Source: Verrucomicrobia bacterium UBA7008 (lineage in GTDB: Bacteria; Verrucomicrobiota; Kiritimatiellia; RFP12; UBA1067). Taken from it: a DNA stretch of 64,000 nt. The DNA lies in assembly GCA_002449695.1 (NCBI GenBank), contig DJXI01000085.1, positions 82,617-146,616 of the forward strand, given 5' to 3'. Of this stretch, positions 7,394 to 16,620 are shown in pieces; within the stretch, counting starts at the first letter, position 1, and the number at the start of each line of letters is the position of its first letter. A program made the position numbers and the translations under genes. The notes under the pieces are model-generated. The model made no database searches. It was not told where the DNA came from and worked only from the letters and a program-made list of their open reading frames with translations.

Positions 7394-8323
7394 TCAGCGC
7401 GCAAGCCGGGGTCGGCCGGTCGCGCGACACGGACGGAAACGGACGCATTCCGCGTCGACAAGCATGTCGTGGCGCAGCAGCGCGTCCGCGCCGATGCAGT
7501 TGACGCGCTGCGGGACAAGCCGCGGCTCGATCTCGACCTCGATGCCGAGTACGAGACCGCCGCGCTTCCCGCGCTCGCAGCCGATTCCGCTGTCGCCGTT
7601 CACGCCGACCGCGCCGATTTCCTCCCGCTCCCCCGTCGACGGCCAGCCGAGCGACTTGTCGAGGAAGGTCAAGGAGGCCGCGGAATCGACGATCAGCCCG
7701 AACATCTTCCCGCCGTAGACGGGCGTCATGGCGACGGACATCGCATCGTCCGCATACCGCGCGATGCCTTCCTTGAATCCCGCGCGCTCCGTTTCGTCCG
7801 GACGGAACACCGCCCGTCCCTCGCCGAGCGAAAGGAGAAACGGCGTCGCCCCGATGACGTTCATCCCGACGATTCCGTCCACCGGAGTCCCGATTCCCGG
7901 TCCAAGCCCCGAAAGATCGAGCGCCATGACGTCGAAGTCGCGGAACTCCGCATCGCCGAGTTTCAGGGAGGCGGCAGGAAACAGCATCGGCGCGCCTTCG
8001 ACGTTCGTCATTCCGCCGAGAGCGACTTTCTCCAGCTTCGCGTCGGGAAGCTCGCGCCGGACGAAGGCGATGTCGATCGTCGTGTGCGTCGCTCCGGTGT
8101 CGAAAAGAAGCGTGCAGTCGCGTCCGTCAAGCTTCGCCCTGACGAGCGGCATGTTCTTTCCCTTCAGCACGGACACCCTCACGACCGTCTGCGTCCCCGG
8201 CACCACCTTCGGGATGAACGGGGCGTCGTGCGGCGAAACGCGCACGCCCGCCTGCACCGCCGCAGACAGGCACAGCACCATCGCCGCAGTCGTCATCGTC
8301 AGAATCGCATTCTTCATTGTCAC
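7394..8323 (-). CDS. Secreted retropepsin-like aspartyl protease family protein
   Basis: A 309-residue protein with a signal peptide (TTAAMVLCLSAAVQA, cleavage near residue 25). Two pepsin-like half-sites are visible: LLFDTGATHTTID (~73) with the canonical D-T-G, and GLIVDSAASLTFLD (~209), where the second site reads D-S-A rather than D-S/T-G. The spacer GMNVIGATPFLLS resembles the flap-side strand of gag-pol-type aspartyl proteases. It may therefore be a bilobed exported peptidase or an inactive relative. It follows the giant metallopeptidase/GH18 gene after 8 bases, so the two are very probably co-expressed. Substrate unknown. ATG at 8317 is an alternative start. Confidence 0.75.
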   Translation of the reverse strand: MTMKNAILTMTTAAMVLCLSAAVQAGVRVSPHDAPFIPKVVPGTQTVVRVSVLKGKNMPLVRAKLDGRDCTLLFDTGATHTTIDIAFVRRELPDAKLEKVALGGMTNVEGAPMLFPAASLKLGDAEFRDFDVMALDLSGLGPGIGTPVDGIVGMNVIGATPFLLSLGEGRAVFRPDETERAGFKEGIARYADDAMSVAMTPVYGGKMFGLIVDSAASLTFLDKSLGWPSTGEREEIGAVGVNGDSGIGCERGKRGGLVLGIEVEIEPRLVPQRVNCIGADALLRHDMLVDAECVRFRPCRATGRPRLAR

Positions 8324-8331
8324 CCTCCCTT

Positions 8332-11300
8332 TCAGTTGCCGCGCGGACTGACCTTCACCCGGTAGAAACGCGTCGGCCCGTCCTTAGGCGTCTCAAGCGC
8401 CAGCGGGCCGGTTGAAGACGCCTTCACCGGCTCCGTCTCGCCCGTCTCGCCGCCGATGCCGCCGGAAACAAGCCGGTCGCCGTAGATCACGGAATACCAG
8501 AACCCGGCAACGGCATCGACGGATAGGCCGTCCGCCTCGCCGCCGTAGGAAACGACATCGACCGTCGCTTCGCCCGTGCCGCCGACGGAATCGGCGAGCG
8601 CCGCCGCGCCATCCTCGATGAAGAAGGTCGTCTGCCCCGCGTTCGCGCTCGACGCGATGGAATAGGACGCATTGGCGTAAGACGTGCGGACATTCCACGC
8701 GGCCGCGCTTTCGTTGGCGGCAACCATCGCGCCGGACGCCACATACACCGCGTTGCCTTGGACGAACGGATTGGCATTGTGCAGATGGCCTATTACGCCG
8801 CCGGCCGACGAGGAACTGCCCGTCTCGACGGCGACACGCCCCGTGGCCGCGAGCGAAACGATGTTGTTTGTGACGACGACGTTCCGCGAGCCCGGGCATC
8901 CCACCCATCCGGCAAGGCCTCCCGCGCACTGGTTCGCAACGGTGATGTCGCCCTCCGCCGTGTTGCGGGCGAGCGCGCGCACAACGCCCTCGACGTGCAC
9001 GCGGCAATTGCGAATCTCCGCATGACTGCCGTTCGGCACCCACACGTTCGCGGCGAGTCCCGCGACAAGACGAGGCCCTTGCACCTCCGAACCGGGATGC
9101 AGCGTCAGCTCCACGCCGTCGATGATGCCGCCCGCACCGAGATTCGCCGCAAGCACGGCGGCGGTGTGCGTCGCGCTGGTGTCGAGAGTGCTGACGGTCT
9201 TGTTCGTTGTCGTGTCATTCCAGCGCGACGCGCGGCTGACGACACGTCCGTAGAGGTCGATTGTGAGATTCTTCACCGTTCCCGTCAGCGTCCGGACGAG
9301 CGCGGGGTTCGCGTCGTAGGCGAGCCACACATCGTTGGAGATCGTGAGCGTGTGCCCCGCGCCGTCGATCGTCCCTGAGAACGTCTCGATCGGCAGCGGG
9401 TCATGCACGAGCGCAATGTCGGCGGCAAAGCGCGCATGGACGCCGGGGTTGTCGCGAAGCCAGAACCAATCTTCTTCGCTGTCGAGGAGATACGCGCCGT
9501 CGGAGTCCTGCGGCGGCGCGGGCCACGACCAGTTGGTGCGCGGCCAGCAGCTCTTGGCCTGGTGACGCGCGAGCGACATGAGGTCGGCGTCATCCCACGA
9601 GACGTCGGTGTAGTAGCCCCAGCTCATGACGCCGCCGTAGCCGTTCGCGCGGCACCAGTTGCACTTCGCATGGTAGCTCGACGGCCCCTCGAAGGTCTCC
9701 TTGTTAGTCGAAAGCACGGTGCCGTCGGCCTTCTTGGCCGTGCGGTTCGTCCAAACGAGGTCGGCGTCCCACCAGCGCGTCTTGTCGTTTGGCCACGCCT
9801 CCTTCAGCCACGGCACGACAGTGCCCCAGCCCGGGTTCTGGACCTCGTAGGCGTACATCGCCTGTCCGACGACGATGCGGCGCGGCGGCACGCCGCGCGA
9901 CGTGCAGACGTTGATGCCGTCCATCATCACCTGCGGCGAGGCGTTGAGCGTCGTGTTGCCGTACGCCATGACGTTTACGAAATCGGCGGCGTGGAACGCG
10001 GCGTGATAGCCGGACGGCGCCATCTGGTAGCCGAGGTTGGAGCAGAACGAAAGGACGTATCCCTTGTCGAAGAACGCGGCGGCGAGATCGCGCATGAGAA
10101 GTCCGTAGGAATGCCAATCGCGCTGCGTATTGGCGGATGTGGGTGGCGCGGTGTGGTCGCCGGGATATTCCCAGTCAATGTCGAGTCCGTCCAGCCCCGC
10201 CGATTCCATCACGGCGAGAATGGCATTGACGAGCTGCTTGCGACGCGCGGCGGATGCGGCGGCGCAGGCGATGGGCCGCCCCGTCACGCCATCGACGGTG
10301 ATCGTCCCTGCACCCTTCGTGAGCGAGGCGCGGATCATGCACTTCGGATTGTATTGGTCGCGCAGGGCCCTGATGCGCGCGACCTGCGCGGTGTTGTCGC
10401 GCCCGCGCGCGTCCCACGTCGTCTTGAACGTGTCGTTCTCGGCGTCGTACGCGACGAGGAAGTCGTTGCAGACGACGATGTCCGTCAGATTGCCGACGCG
10501 GTTCGCCGGGGAGTCTTCGAGCCTCCCTGCCCACGTGCCGGTGAGCGCCGTGCCGTCCTGCCGCAAATACGCGCCGATCTGGTGGACGAACGGGAAGACG
10601 CGATGAGGCTGCGTCTCCGCGCCGTTGACGACCTTGAATACGCCGCCGTTGGAAAGCGTGATCGTCGCCGTCGGCACCGAAACCCAGATTTCGGCGTCGG
10701 GCGAAATCTCAGGGTTGATCGTCGCCGTCACCCAGAGATAGTCGCTGTCCTCGCGCGTGCCGACCTGCGGATAGAACAAGACGCTTCCCGCCGGGAAGGA
10801 TGCGGTGAACGCCGTCGCGTCATCCGCCGCCGATACCGTGGCGGCGGGGCCTTGAGTCGCCTCCGCCTCGTAGAAGCCGTAGTTGTGACCGAACGGCTGC
10901 TTCCAGTATTTAATGTCCGTGATGTCCGCCTTTGTGCAGTTCACGAGACGGAACTTGACATCGAACGCGCTCGCGTTGCCGCCCCAGGCGTTGTCGAAGC
11001 GGATGCCCAGTAGCGCTTCCCGCGCAAGCCCGCGCGTCAGGCGCGGATGGACGCGCACGACCGTCGCCGGACACTCCGGTGCCGCGGCGGACGCAAGCGC
11101 GACGCTCTTGATGCGCACCGTCTCGCCGCTTACGTAGTCGCTGCGATGGGAATATGTGAAATCGACCTTGTGCGTCCCTTCGGGGATCGCGATTTCGGTG
11201 GTGGTCCAGTTTTCCAAGGTGTTCGTCGCGCCGCGCAGCATATAGACCGGCTCGTTGTCCACCCAGACCGTGAAGGACGAGTCGGCGAACGTGTGCGGCC

Positions 11301-14300
11301 AGCTGCCACGGTAGGGGTTGTCCTTCAAAAGTTCGCTGTGCTCGAACGAAAGCGTGTCGGGTCCGACGACGGTCGTCGAGAGCGTGCTTTCGGAAGTGCG
11401 CGAACCGGTGAAGCTGTCGGCGACTTCAAGATACTCTCCGCCGCTTGCCTCCGCCCAGCCGCCGTCGATGGATTTGTAAATGGCCCATGGGAGGCGCGGC
11501 GAGCCGAGAGGTGTATCCCAAATCCCGGTCGTATCGAATACGCTGTAGTTCACGTTCGTCGCGCTCGATACGCCATCTTTCACGGCGTATGCGCTTATGT
11601 ATGCGTACCCTGCGCTTTCGGGAACCGTGAACGGCTCCGTGTATTTCACAAAGTCATTGTTGAGTCCGTATGCTTGATACCAGATTTCAGCCTCGGGATC
11701 GGGGAAGGATAGCTCAAACTCCGTATCGCCGGAAAGCGACGAGCCGTTGGCTATCGAGAACTCGACCTGTGCAGTCTCCGGCACGCGCGTCGAGCGCCAC
11801 TGTGAAACATAGGGCGCCGCTTCGAGTAAAACGCCCGTTGAATCGAGGTGGTTGGAGATGGAGAGGCGCGAGCCGTGGTAGATGTGGTTCTTCGAGGAGA
11901 AGCCGCCGCAGAAGTCGGCGTAGCCCTGCTCCGCCATGACGGACGACATGCTCGTGCCGTCCACGGCGATCTTGTGCTGGAAGCCGAGTCCGCGCCACGT
12001 GTTCGCCGGGTCGAAGTTCGCGGGCGGGTAGTGGTTGAGGCTCATGTTGTGGCCGATCTCGTGAACCCAGGCATGGGTCTGCGAATAATTGAGCAGCACC
12101 GTGGCGAAATGGTACGCCGCATTCTGTCCGCGGCTCTTGATTTCGTCGAGCGTGTTGAGACGCGCAAGGCCGCCGAGTCCGCCGCCGTTCGGCGACGGGC
12201 AGACGATCACGTCCGCGCCGTAGCGGTCGCGCAGTTCGAGCATGTGCTTGTATTCGCCGGTCAGTCCTTCGCACTTGCCGATGATTTCTCTGAGCGTCCC
12301 GCCCGTGCCATCGACCGTGTGGACACCGACCATGCGGAACCAGAAATTCGTGTCCATGTCGGTCGTGCAAAGAATCTGGTTCATCTTCGCCGTCGCCTTG
12401 GCGGAATAGACTTCGAGCGCACTCGCCCCGTTCCATGCGCTCTCGTTCGATTCGACATACGCCTTGCCGGGCGTGTCATAGACGAAGAGGACGTCGATCG
12501 TACTGAAGTCTGCGTCCGCCTTGCCCTCCGGCACGGGACGCTTCGCGACGCCGGTAATCTGCGTCTGCCAGTTCGTGATGATTGCGCGATTCTCGTCGTT
12601 GCCGTGATAGACCGTGCCATCAAGCCGCGTCACATAGTCAAGACGCGGGAAATTCGCGTTTTCCTCGTCCGGTTCGGTGGGCTGCTTGCCGACGCGGAAG
12701 TTCAAGTTCTTCACCTTCAAGCCCGCGAGCACGTCGTCGGGGGATCCGAGCACCGAACCGCCGAGCGCGAGATGCGATGTAAGGTAGCCCGTGAACTTGA
12801 GACTGCCGGAAGCATAGTACGTCTCGCCATCCACCTTGATCGTCGCGCCGCTGTTGTGGACCCAGTTTAGTTCGATATAGTGCTCTCCAGACTGAATCAG
12901 CTCGCTCGTCGTGTATCCCACCGTCGAGAGCGTACCGTCAGCCTTGCGCCAGATGACCTGCTTCGCCGCATCGTTCGTGATCACAACGCGCGAATCCAAG
13001 GCAGTCGTCTCCAAAACCGAATCCCAGCTCAAGAGCGTACCGTACACGCCATCAGGAATATCTGCATCGAAAGAAAGCGTAAAGGCGTTTGTCGCAGAGC
13101 CGAGCGTGATGTATATTGGCTTTGTCGAAACCTCTGCCCATTCACCATCGGCTGAAAGCGAGACGTTTTCCTGGGTCAATGCGATGCGGCTCGTCGTACC
13201 AGGAATTTCACTGACAATTTTGAGCAGCTCGCCGTATGTCGTTCCAGAGTCTTCCGGCGAAACGTAGCTCCAGCCAGACGGAATAGTTTCGCTCGTCGCC
13301 GCAAGCAGGGTCACCGAACCGAAGCCTTCCTCCTCGGCATATTGGCAGGCCTCCGCGAGCGTCGCGAACTCCACTTCTACGATGCCATTGCCGACCCTCG
13401 CAATTGCAGTCGCTACAAGCGTGTACGTCTGCGTCTCTGGGTCGTAGGCGAATCCAGCAGCGGAGTAATCCGTCGATGTGCCGTCATAGACTTTGACAAC
13501 CTTGCCGTCAACCTGGCCGTTTGCGACCGCGCTGAGCGCCGCCAGCACGTCGGTGTAGTACACTGTCTCGCCGCCCGTCGTCGTCACCGACGCCTTCGCC
13601 CACACCGGCACCGCCTCCGGGAATTCGTAAAGCGCGACGTCGCCCGGCGCAAGCCAGCTGTCGGCAAAGAGCGCAACCGCCTCGATTTCAAGTCCGGCCC
13701 ACGGCACGGTGTTCATGGACGCGACGGAGTTTGCAGGGCCGCCCACCGAAACGCGGCTGTTCGTGTAGCCACGCCACTGAAGACCAGCAACATTGCCGCC
13801 TGACATTTCACCAAACGATTCGCCAAAATAGAGAGCCGTACCCGTTGTGGGCGAAATCGAGGACGGATCGGATTGGAAAGCAAAAAGCATGTACGCCGCA
13901 CCTTCGGAAAGCGCCTGCAGGCTGCCGCCGAATTTATAGCCGTCGTTGTTGTAATTCGCGTTTGCCCCGTTAAGCCAATAGCCTTGGACGTCCGTTCCTT
14001 CTGCCGTCTTGCAAGCAGCGCCAATCGGATGGTTGTCTGTAGCGAGAACGCCGGCGATGACTGAATTCGCCGCAGGTGCGCCGCCGGCCGGCGTCTTGAT
14101 TTTCGCCAGTATCGTGACTTTCGCGCAATTCGTGACGGCAGCGATGTCGATCGTCGCGCCGAGGGTGGTTGCAGAACCGATGACGATATTGCCGCCGTCA
14201 TTTACGGTATTGTCGTTGAGCGTAATCGCGTAGCCGCCGTGGAGCGTCGCTTCGTCCTCGAACTCGCCGGAGACCCAGACCGCCGTCGGCGTCGGGCCTG

Positions 14301-16098
14301 TGTAGGTCGGTTCTACGGGGTCATCCGGCTCTTCGTCAGGATCGTAAGAGTAAACGACGCTGACATTGGAAACATTGATTTTGTTGATGCCATACATCGA
14401 AGCACCCAAAACGAAATTGAACTCGACCAACTGGTCGCCTTCTGGTATTTCAATTTCACCTGACGAACCACTAGATGTGTCATATCCTGACGGAGCAATA
14501 CGCAACTTCTCGACGCCTCCGACCGATACCGTAAATACATCGCCGCTCCACATATATTTGGAATAATTGAAAGTGAGCGATGCCGGGCCTTTGATTGTCG
14601 TTGTCAAACTTGACGACGTTCCTATTGTGGTGAGCTGCCCGCTTCTGGCGACGCCGCTATCAACATACCATGCAGGAGAGGAAGTCGTCCAGGCGAGTTC
14701 CGTATTGCCGAGAGCGGCGGCGAGGGGGAGAACGGAATATTCTCTTGTGAATACGTCGCCGGCGTTGTTATTCGCGTCGTAGCTTCTCGCCTTGATTGTT
14801 GTTGTCTGCGTCAGGAAAATGGGTGCGGAGTAGAGCGTGCCGTTTGTCTTCGTCGGCTCTGTGCCGTCGGTGGTGTAATAGACGGAGCAGTTGTCGGAGA
14901 GGGATGAGAGAGTAATCTTGTCGGCCTTGCCGTTCACGACGGAGGCGTCGCCCGCCTTGGTGAACTTGACGCCCAGATGCCAGCGGCTCGCGTAGCCGCA
15001 GTTGTCGATAAGCACCTGGCGGTTGTTGTGCGTCGCGTCGCCCATCGGCACGTATGTGCCAGCGTCATAGTGCGCCGTCGCCCACGATGTCGGAACTACC
15101 GTCGCCGCGCTCGAATTCATCGTCACGAAGCAGAGGTCGGGAGACGAGAAATACGGGAGCATGTTGCAGTAGTTCCATATGCCTTTGGCGTATATTGTGC
15201 CGTAGCTGCTGTCGAAATTGTTCCAGAGATGTACTTGGTCATCGGCATCCGTCCAGCCCGTGAGTGCCAACACATCTTCCGCCGACATAAACGTGCCGTC
15301 GGCGTTCTTGAAGAAATGCTCCTTGTAGGCCATGACGGTGCAGCCCCACCAAGCCTGATAGGAATTGTTCTGGTAGAGCGTGTAGTTCTGATCTCCGGGA
15401 TAGTCGAACTGGTAGCCGAAGGAATACGAGGACGATTGCTGGCCCGACTGGTTGTCCTGCGTGTCGGCATGTCCGCAGCCAAGCGTGTGCGCAACTTCGT
15501 GCGAGCATATCTGGAACGCGCCGAACGCGCCGGAACCTTCCGCAACGGCCATTTCCACATCCACGACGCTCACGGCCTTGCCGGCGAAATTGACCGCATA
15601 TTCCGCGTCCGTCCCCTGATATGGCGTCGAGTTGCCGTCCGCGCTTGAGCTAGAGCGGCAAATAAGCATAACAATGATGTCGGCGGCGTAATATGCGCGG
15701 TCTTCGATGAGGCCGTCCATCGAGACGTCGGATTCCGCCGTATTGCCGAGCACGACGTTGTATGCCTGGCTCCAGGCGGTGGCGGTATTCGAGTTGCGCG
15801 CCTGGACGGTCGTGACGCCGGCGAGCGTGTATGAGAAATAGTCGTTGCTTTCTTGCGTCAGGTTGTCAGTGCCGGTCAAGCGTGAATTTGCAAGGACATT
15901 GTTCATCTGCGTGACGCACGACGATGCAACCGAATAGGCGTCCAAACTGTTCTGGCTCAGGTAGTCCGCAGCTCCTGCGTCATAGACGAACAACAGCCGA
16001 ACCGACACGGCCGCCTCGGCGGCAAACGCTGCGAATCCAACAGCCGCGCAAGCGACCAAGCGCATAAGAAAACTCTTCATCCTGTTCTCCATGTTCAT
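8332..16098 (-). CDS. Giant secreted protein: two metallopeptidase modules, LamG-like regions and GH18 domain
   Basis: About 2588 residues with a signal peptide ending AAFAAEA. Order read from motifs: zinc metallopeptidase 1 (LFVYDAG ~36; HEVAHTLGCGH ~202), a chitobiase C-terminal-like domain (VYYTTDGTEPT ~410), a beta-sandwich, LamG-like regions (~650-1180), metallopeptidase 2 (VLFVYDTPGKAYV ~1208; HEIGHNMSLNH ~1347), a second beta-sandwich set, then a GH18 catalytic domain with DGLDIDWE (~1973), and a C-terminal beta-rich part ending FYRVKVSPRGN. The metzincin-type HExxHxxxxxH sites look complete. GH18 enzymes cleave beta-1,4 GlcNAc links in chitin or N-glycans. ATG at 16098 is preferred over an upstream TTG because AGGAGG lies six bases before it. 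A glycoprotein-degrading exoenzyme is plausible; the substrate is inferred only. Confidence 0.85.
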   Translation of the reverse strand: MNMENRMKSFLMRLVACAAVGFAAFAAEAAVSVRLLFVYDAGAADYLSQNSLDAYSVASSCVTQMNNVLANSRLTGTDNLTQESNDYFSYTLAGVTTVQARNSNTATAWSQAYNVVLGNTAESDVSMDGLIEDRAYYAADIIVMLICRSSSSADGNSTPYQGTDAEYAVNFAGKAVSVVDVEMAVAEGSGAFGAFQICSHEVAHTLGCGHADTQDNQSGQQSSSYSFGYQFDYPGDQNYTLYQNNSYQAWWGCTVMAYKEHFFKNADGTFMSAEDVLALTGWTDADDQVHLWNNFDSSYGTIYAKGIWNYCNMLPYFSSPDLCFVTMNSSAATVVPTSWATAHYDAGTYVPMGDATHNNRQVLIDNCGYASRWHLGVKFTKAGDASVVNGKADKITLSSLSDNCSVYYTTDGTEPTKTNGTLYSAPIFLTQTTTIKARSYDANNNAGDVFTREYSVLPLAAALGNTELAWTTSSPAWYVDSGVARSGQLTTIGTSSSLTTTIKGPASLTFNYSKYMWSGDVFTVSVGGVEKLRIAPSGYDTSSGSSGEIEIPEGDQLVEFNFVLGASMYGINKINVSNVSVVYSYDPDEEPDDPVEPTYTGPTPTAVWVSGEFEDEATLHGGYAITLNDNTVNDGGNIVIGSATTLGATIDIAAVTNCAKVTILAKIKTPAGGAPAANSVIAGVLATDNHPIGAACKTAEGTDVQGYWLNGANANYNNDGYKFGGSLQALSEGAAYMLFAFQSDPSSISPTTGTALYFGESFGEMSGGNVAGLQWRGYTNSRVSVGGPANSVASMNTVPWAGLEIEAVALFADSWLAPGDVALYEFPEAVPVWAKASVTTTGGETVYYTDVLAALSAVANGQVDGKVVKVYDGTSTDYSAAGFAYDPETQTYTLVATAIARVGNGIVEVEFATLAEACQYAEEEGFGSVTLLAATSETIPSGWSYVSPEDSGTTYGELLKIVSEIPGTTSRIALTQENVSLSADGEWAEVSTKPIYITLGSATNAFTLSFDADIPDGVYGTLLSWDSVLETTALDSRVVITNDAAKQVIWRKADGTLSTVGYTTSELIQSGEHYIELNWVHNSGATIKVDGETYYASGSLKFTGYLTSHLALGGSVLGSPDDVLAGLKVKNLNFRVGKQPTEPDEENANFPRLDYVTRLDGTVYHGNDENRAIITNWQTQITGVAKRPVPEGKADADFSTIDVLFVYDTPGKAYVESNESAWNGASALEVYSAKATAKMNQILCTTDMDTNFWFRMVGVHTVDGTGGTLREIIGKCEGLTGEYKHMLELRDRYGADVIVCPSPNGGGLGGLARLNTLDEIKSRGQNAAYHFATVLLNYSQTHAWVHEIGHNMSLNHYPPANFDPANTWRGLGFQHKIAVDGTSMSSVMAEQGYADFCGGFSSKNHIYHGSRLSISNHLDSTGVLLEAAPYVSQWRSTRVPETAQVEFSIANGSSLSGDTEFELSFPDPEAEIWYQAYGLNNDFVKYTEPFTVPESAGYAYISAYAVKDGVSSATNVNYSVFDTTGIWDTPLGSPRLPWAIYKSIDGGWAEASGGEYLEVADSFTGSRTSESTLSTTVVGPDTLSFEHSELLKDNPYRGSWPHTFADSSFTVWVDNEPVYMLRGATNTLENWTTTEIAIPEGTHKVDFTYSHRSDYVSGETVRIKSVALASAAAPECPATVVRVHPRLTRGLAREALLGIRFDNAWGGNASAFDVKFRLVNCTKADITDIKYWKQPFGHNYGFYEAEATQGPAATVSAADDATAFTASFPAGSVLFYPQVGTREDSDYLWVTATINPEISPDAEIWVSVPTATITLSNGGVFKVVNGAETQPHRVFPFVHQIGAYLRQDGTALTGTWAGRLEDSPANRVGNLTDIVVCNDFLVAYDAENDTFKTTWDARGRDNTAQVARIRALRDQYNPKCMIRASLTKGAGTITVDGVTGRPIACAAASAARRKQLVNAILAVMESAGLDGLDIDWEYPGDHTAPPTSANTQRDWHSYGLLMRDLAAAFFDKGYVLSFCSNLGYQMAPSGYHAAFHAADFVNVMAYGNTTLNASPQVMMDGINVCTSRGVPPRRIVVGQAMYAYEVQNPGWGTVVPWLKEAWPNDKTRWWDADLVWTNRTAKKADGTVLSTNKETFEGPSSYHAKCNWCRANGYGGVMSWGYYTDVSWDDADLMSLARHQAKSCWPRTNWSWPAPPQDSDGAYLLDSEEDWFWLRDNPGVHARFAADIALVHDPLPIETFSGTIDGAGHTLTISNDVWLAYDANPALVRTLTGTVKNLTIDLYGRVVSRASRWNDTTTNKTVSTLDTSATHTAAVLAANLGAGGIIDGVELTLHPGSEVQGPRLVAGLAANVWVPNGSHAEIRNCRVHVEGVVRALARNTAEGDITVANQCAGGLAGWVGCPGSRNVVVTNNIVSLAATGRVAVETGSSSSAGGVIGHLHNANPFVQGNAVYVASGAMVAANESAAAWNVRTSYANASYSIASSANAGQTTFFIEDGAAALADSVGGTGEATVDVVSYGGEADGLSVDAVAGFWYSVIYGDRLVSGGIGGETGETEPVKASSTGPLALETPKDGPTRFYRVKVSPRGN

Positions 16099-16137
16099 AT
16101 ACAACCTCCTGCATTGTTTGTCGGCGGTTTTGCCGTA

Positions 16138-16362
16138 TCACTCATCTGCGATCGAGCAGCCGATATGCTTGCGGTACGGCCATCGCCAGAGACGCAGTTC
16201 CTGACCGCCCGCGGTCGCGGCGCATCCGCACGGGCTCCGCCGCGGCGTCAGGTCGTTCATCGGCGCGACGAGAATGTCGCTCGTCTCGGCCGACGGCGCG
16301 GCAAGCCCGGAAAAAACGAATACTGTCGCCAACAGTGAAATGGCACTTTTGCACGTTTGCAT
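16138..16362 (-). CDS. Small secreted Cys-containing peptide of unknown function
   Basis: A 74-residue reading frame with a strong ribosome site (GGAGGAGGGG, about six bases before ATG 16362) and a convincing signal peptide (SAISLLATVFVFSGLAAPSAE). The mature part, about 50 residues, has a CGC pair and a later Cys, a basic WRWPYRKH stretch and the end CSIADE. I recognise no family. It lies between a good promoter and the giant exoenzyme gene (40-base gap), so it would be made together with it; a chaperone, inhibitor or surface peptide are all possible. It could also be a decayed remnant of a larger gene. Confidence 0.5.
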   Translation of the reverse strand: MQTCKSAISLLATVFVFSGLAAPSAETSDILVAPMNDLTPRRSPCGCAATAGGQELRLWRWPYRKHIGCSIADE

Positions 16363-16400
16363 CTTTCCCCTCCTCCTGTCATCGGTTAAAGTCTTTGCCC

Positions 16401-16421
16401 TGACAATTCGTTATGACAATT
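16401..16421. repeat. Direct repeat TGACAATT, possible operator
   Basis: TGACAATT at 16401-16408 and again at 16414-16421, 13 bases start to start. It lies at and just after the expected transcription start of the secreted-protein operon, where a repressor could act. Function is inferred from position only. Confidence 0.35.
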
Positions 16422-16424
16422 TGT

Positions 16425-16454
16425 ATTATACCATATAGCCATCGCAACTTGCAA
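16425..16454 (-). promoter_or_regulatory. Promoter of the secreted metallopeptidase/GH18 operon
   Basis: Minus strand TTGCAA (16454-16449), 18-base spacer ending TGG, TATAAT (16430-16425). It sits in an AT-rich island upstream of the small secreted peptide gene. Confidence 0.65.
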
Positions 16455-16620
16455 CGCCGCGCGCCCCTCGCAGTTTCAGGGCCCTCATGTCCGCAACGCA
16501 CGTTCCTGCGCGACGGGGCCGGCGGGATGCAGGCGACGGGCGATGCCGGCCGCACGCCGGGAAGGCCGGGCCCGGCTGGCCCGCGCACGGCACGGCGGAT
16601 CCGCAATCCCGCAGGAAGCC

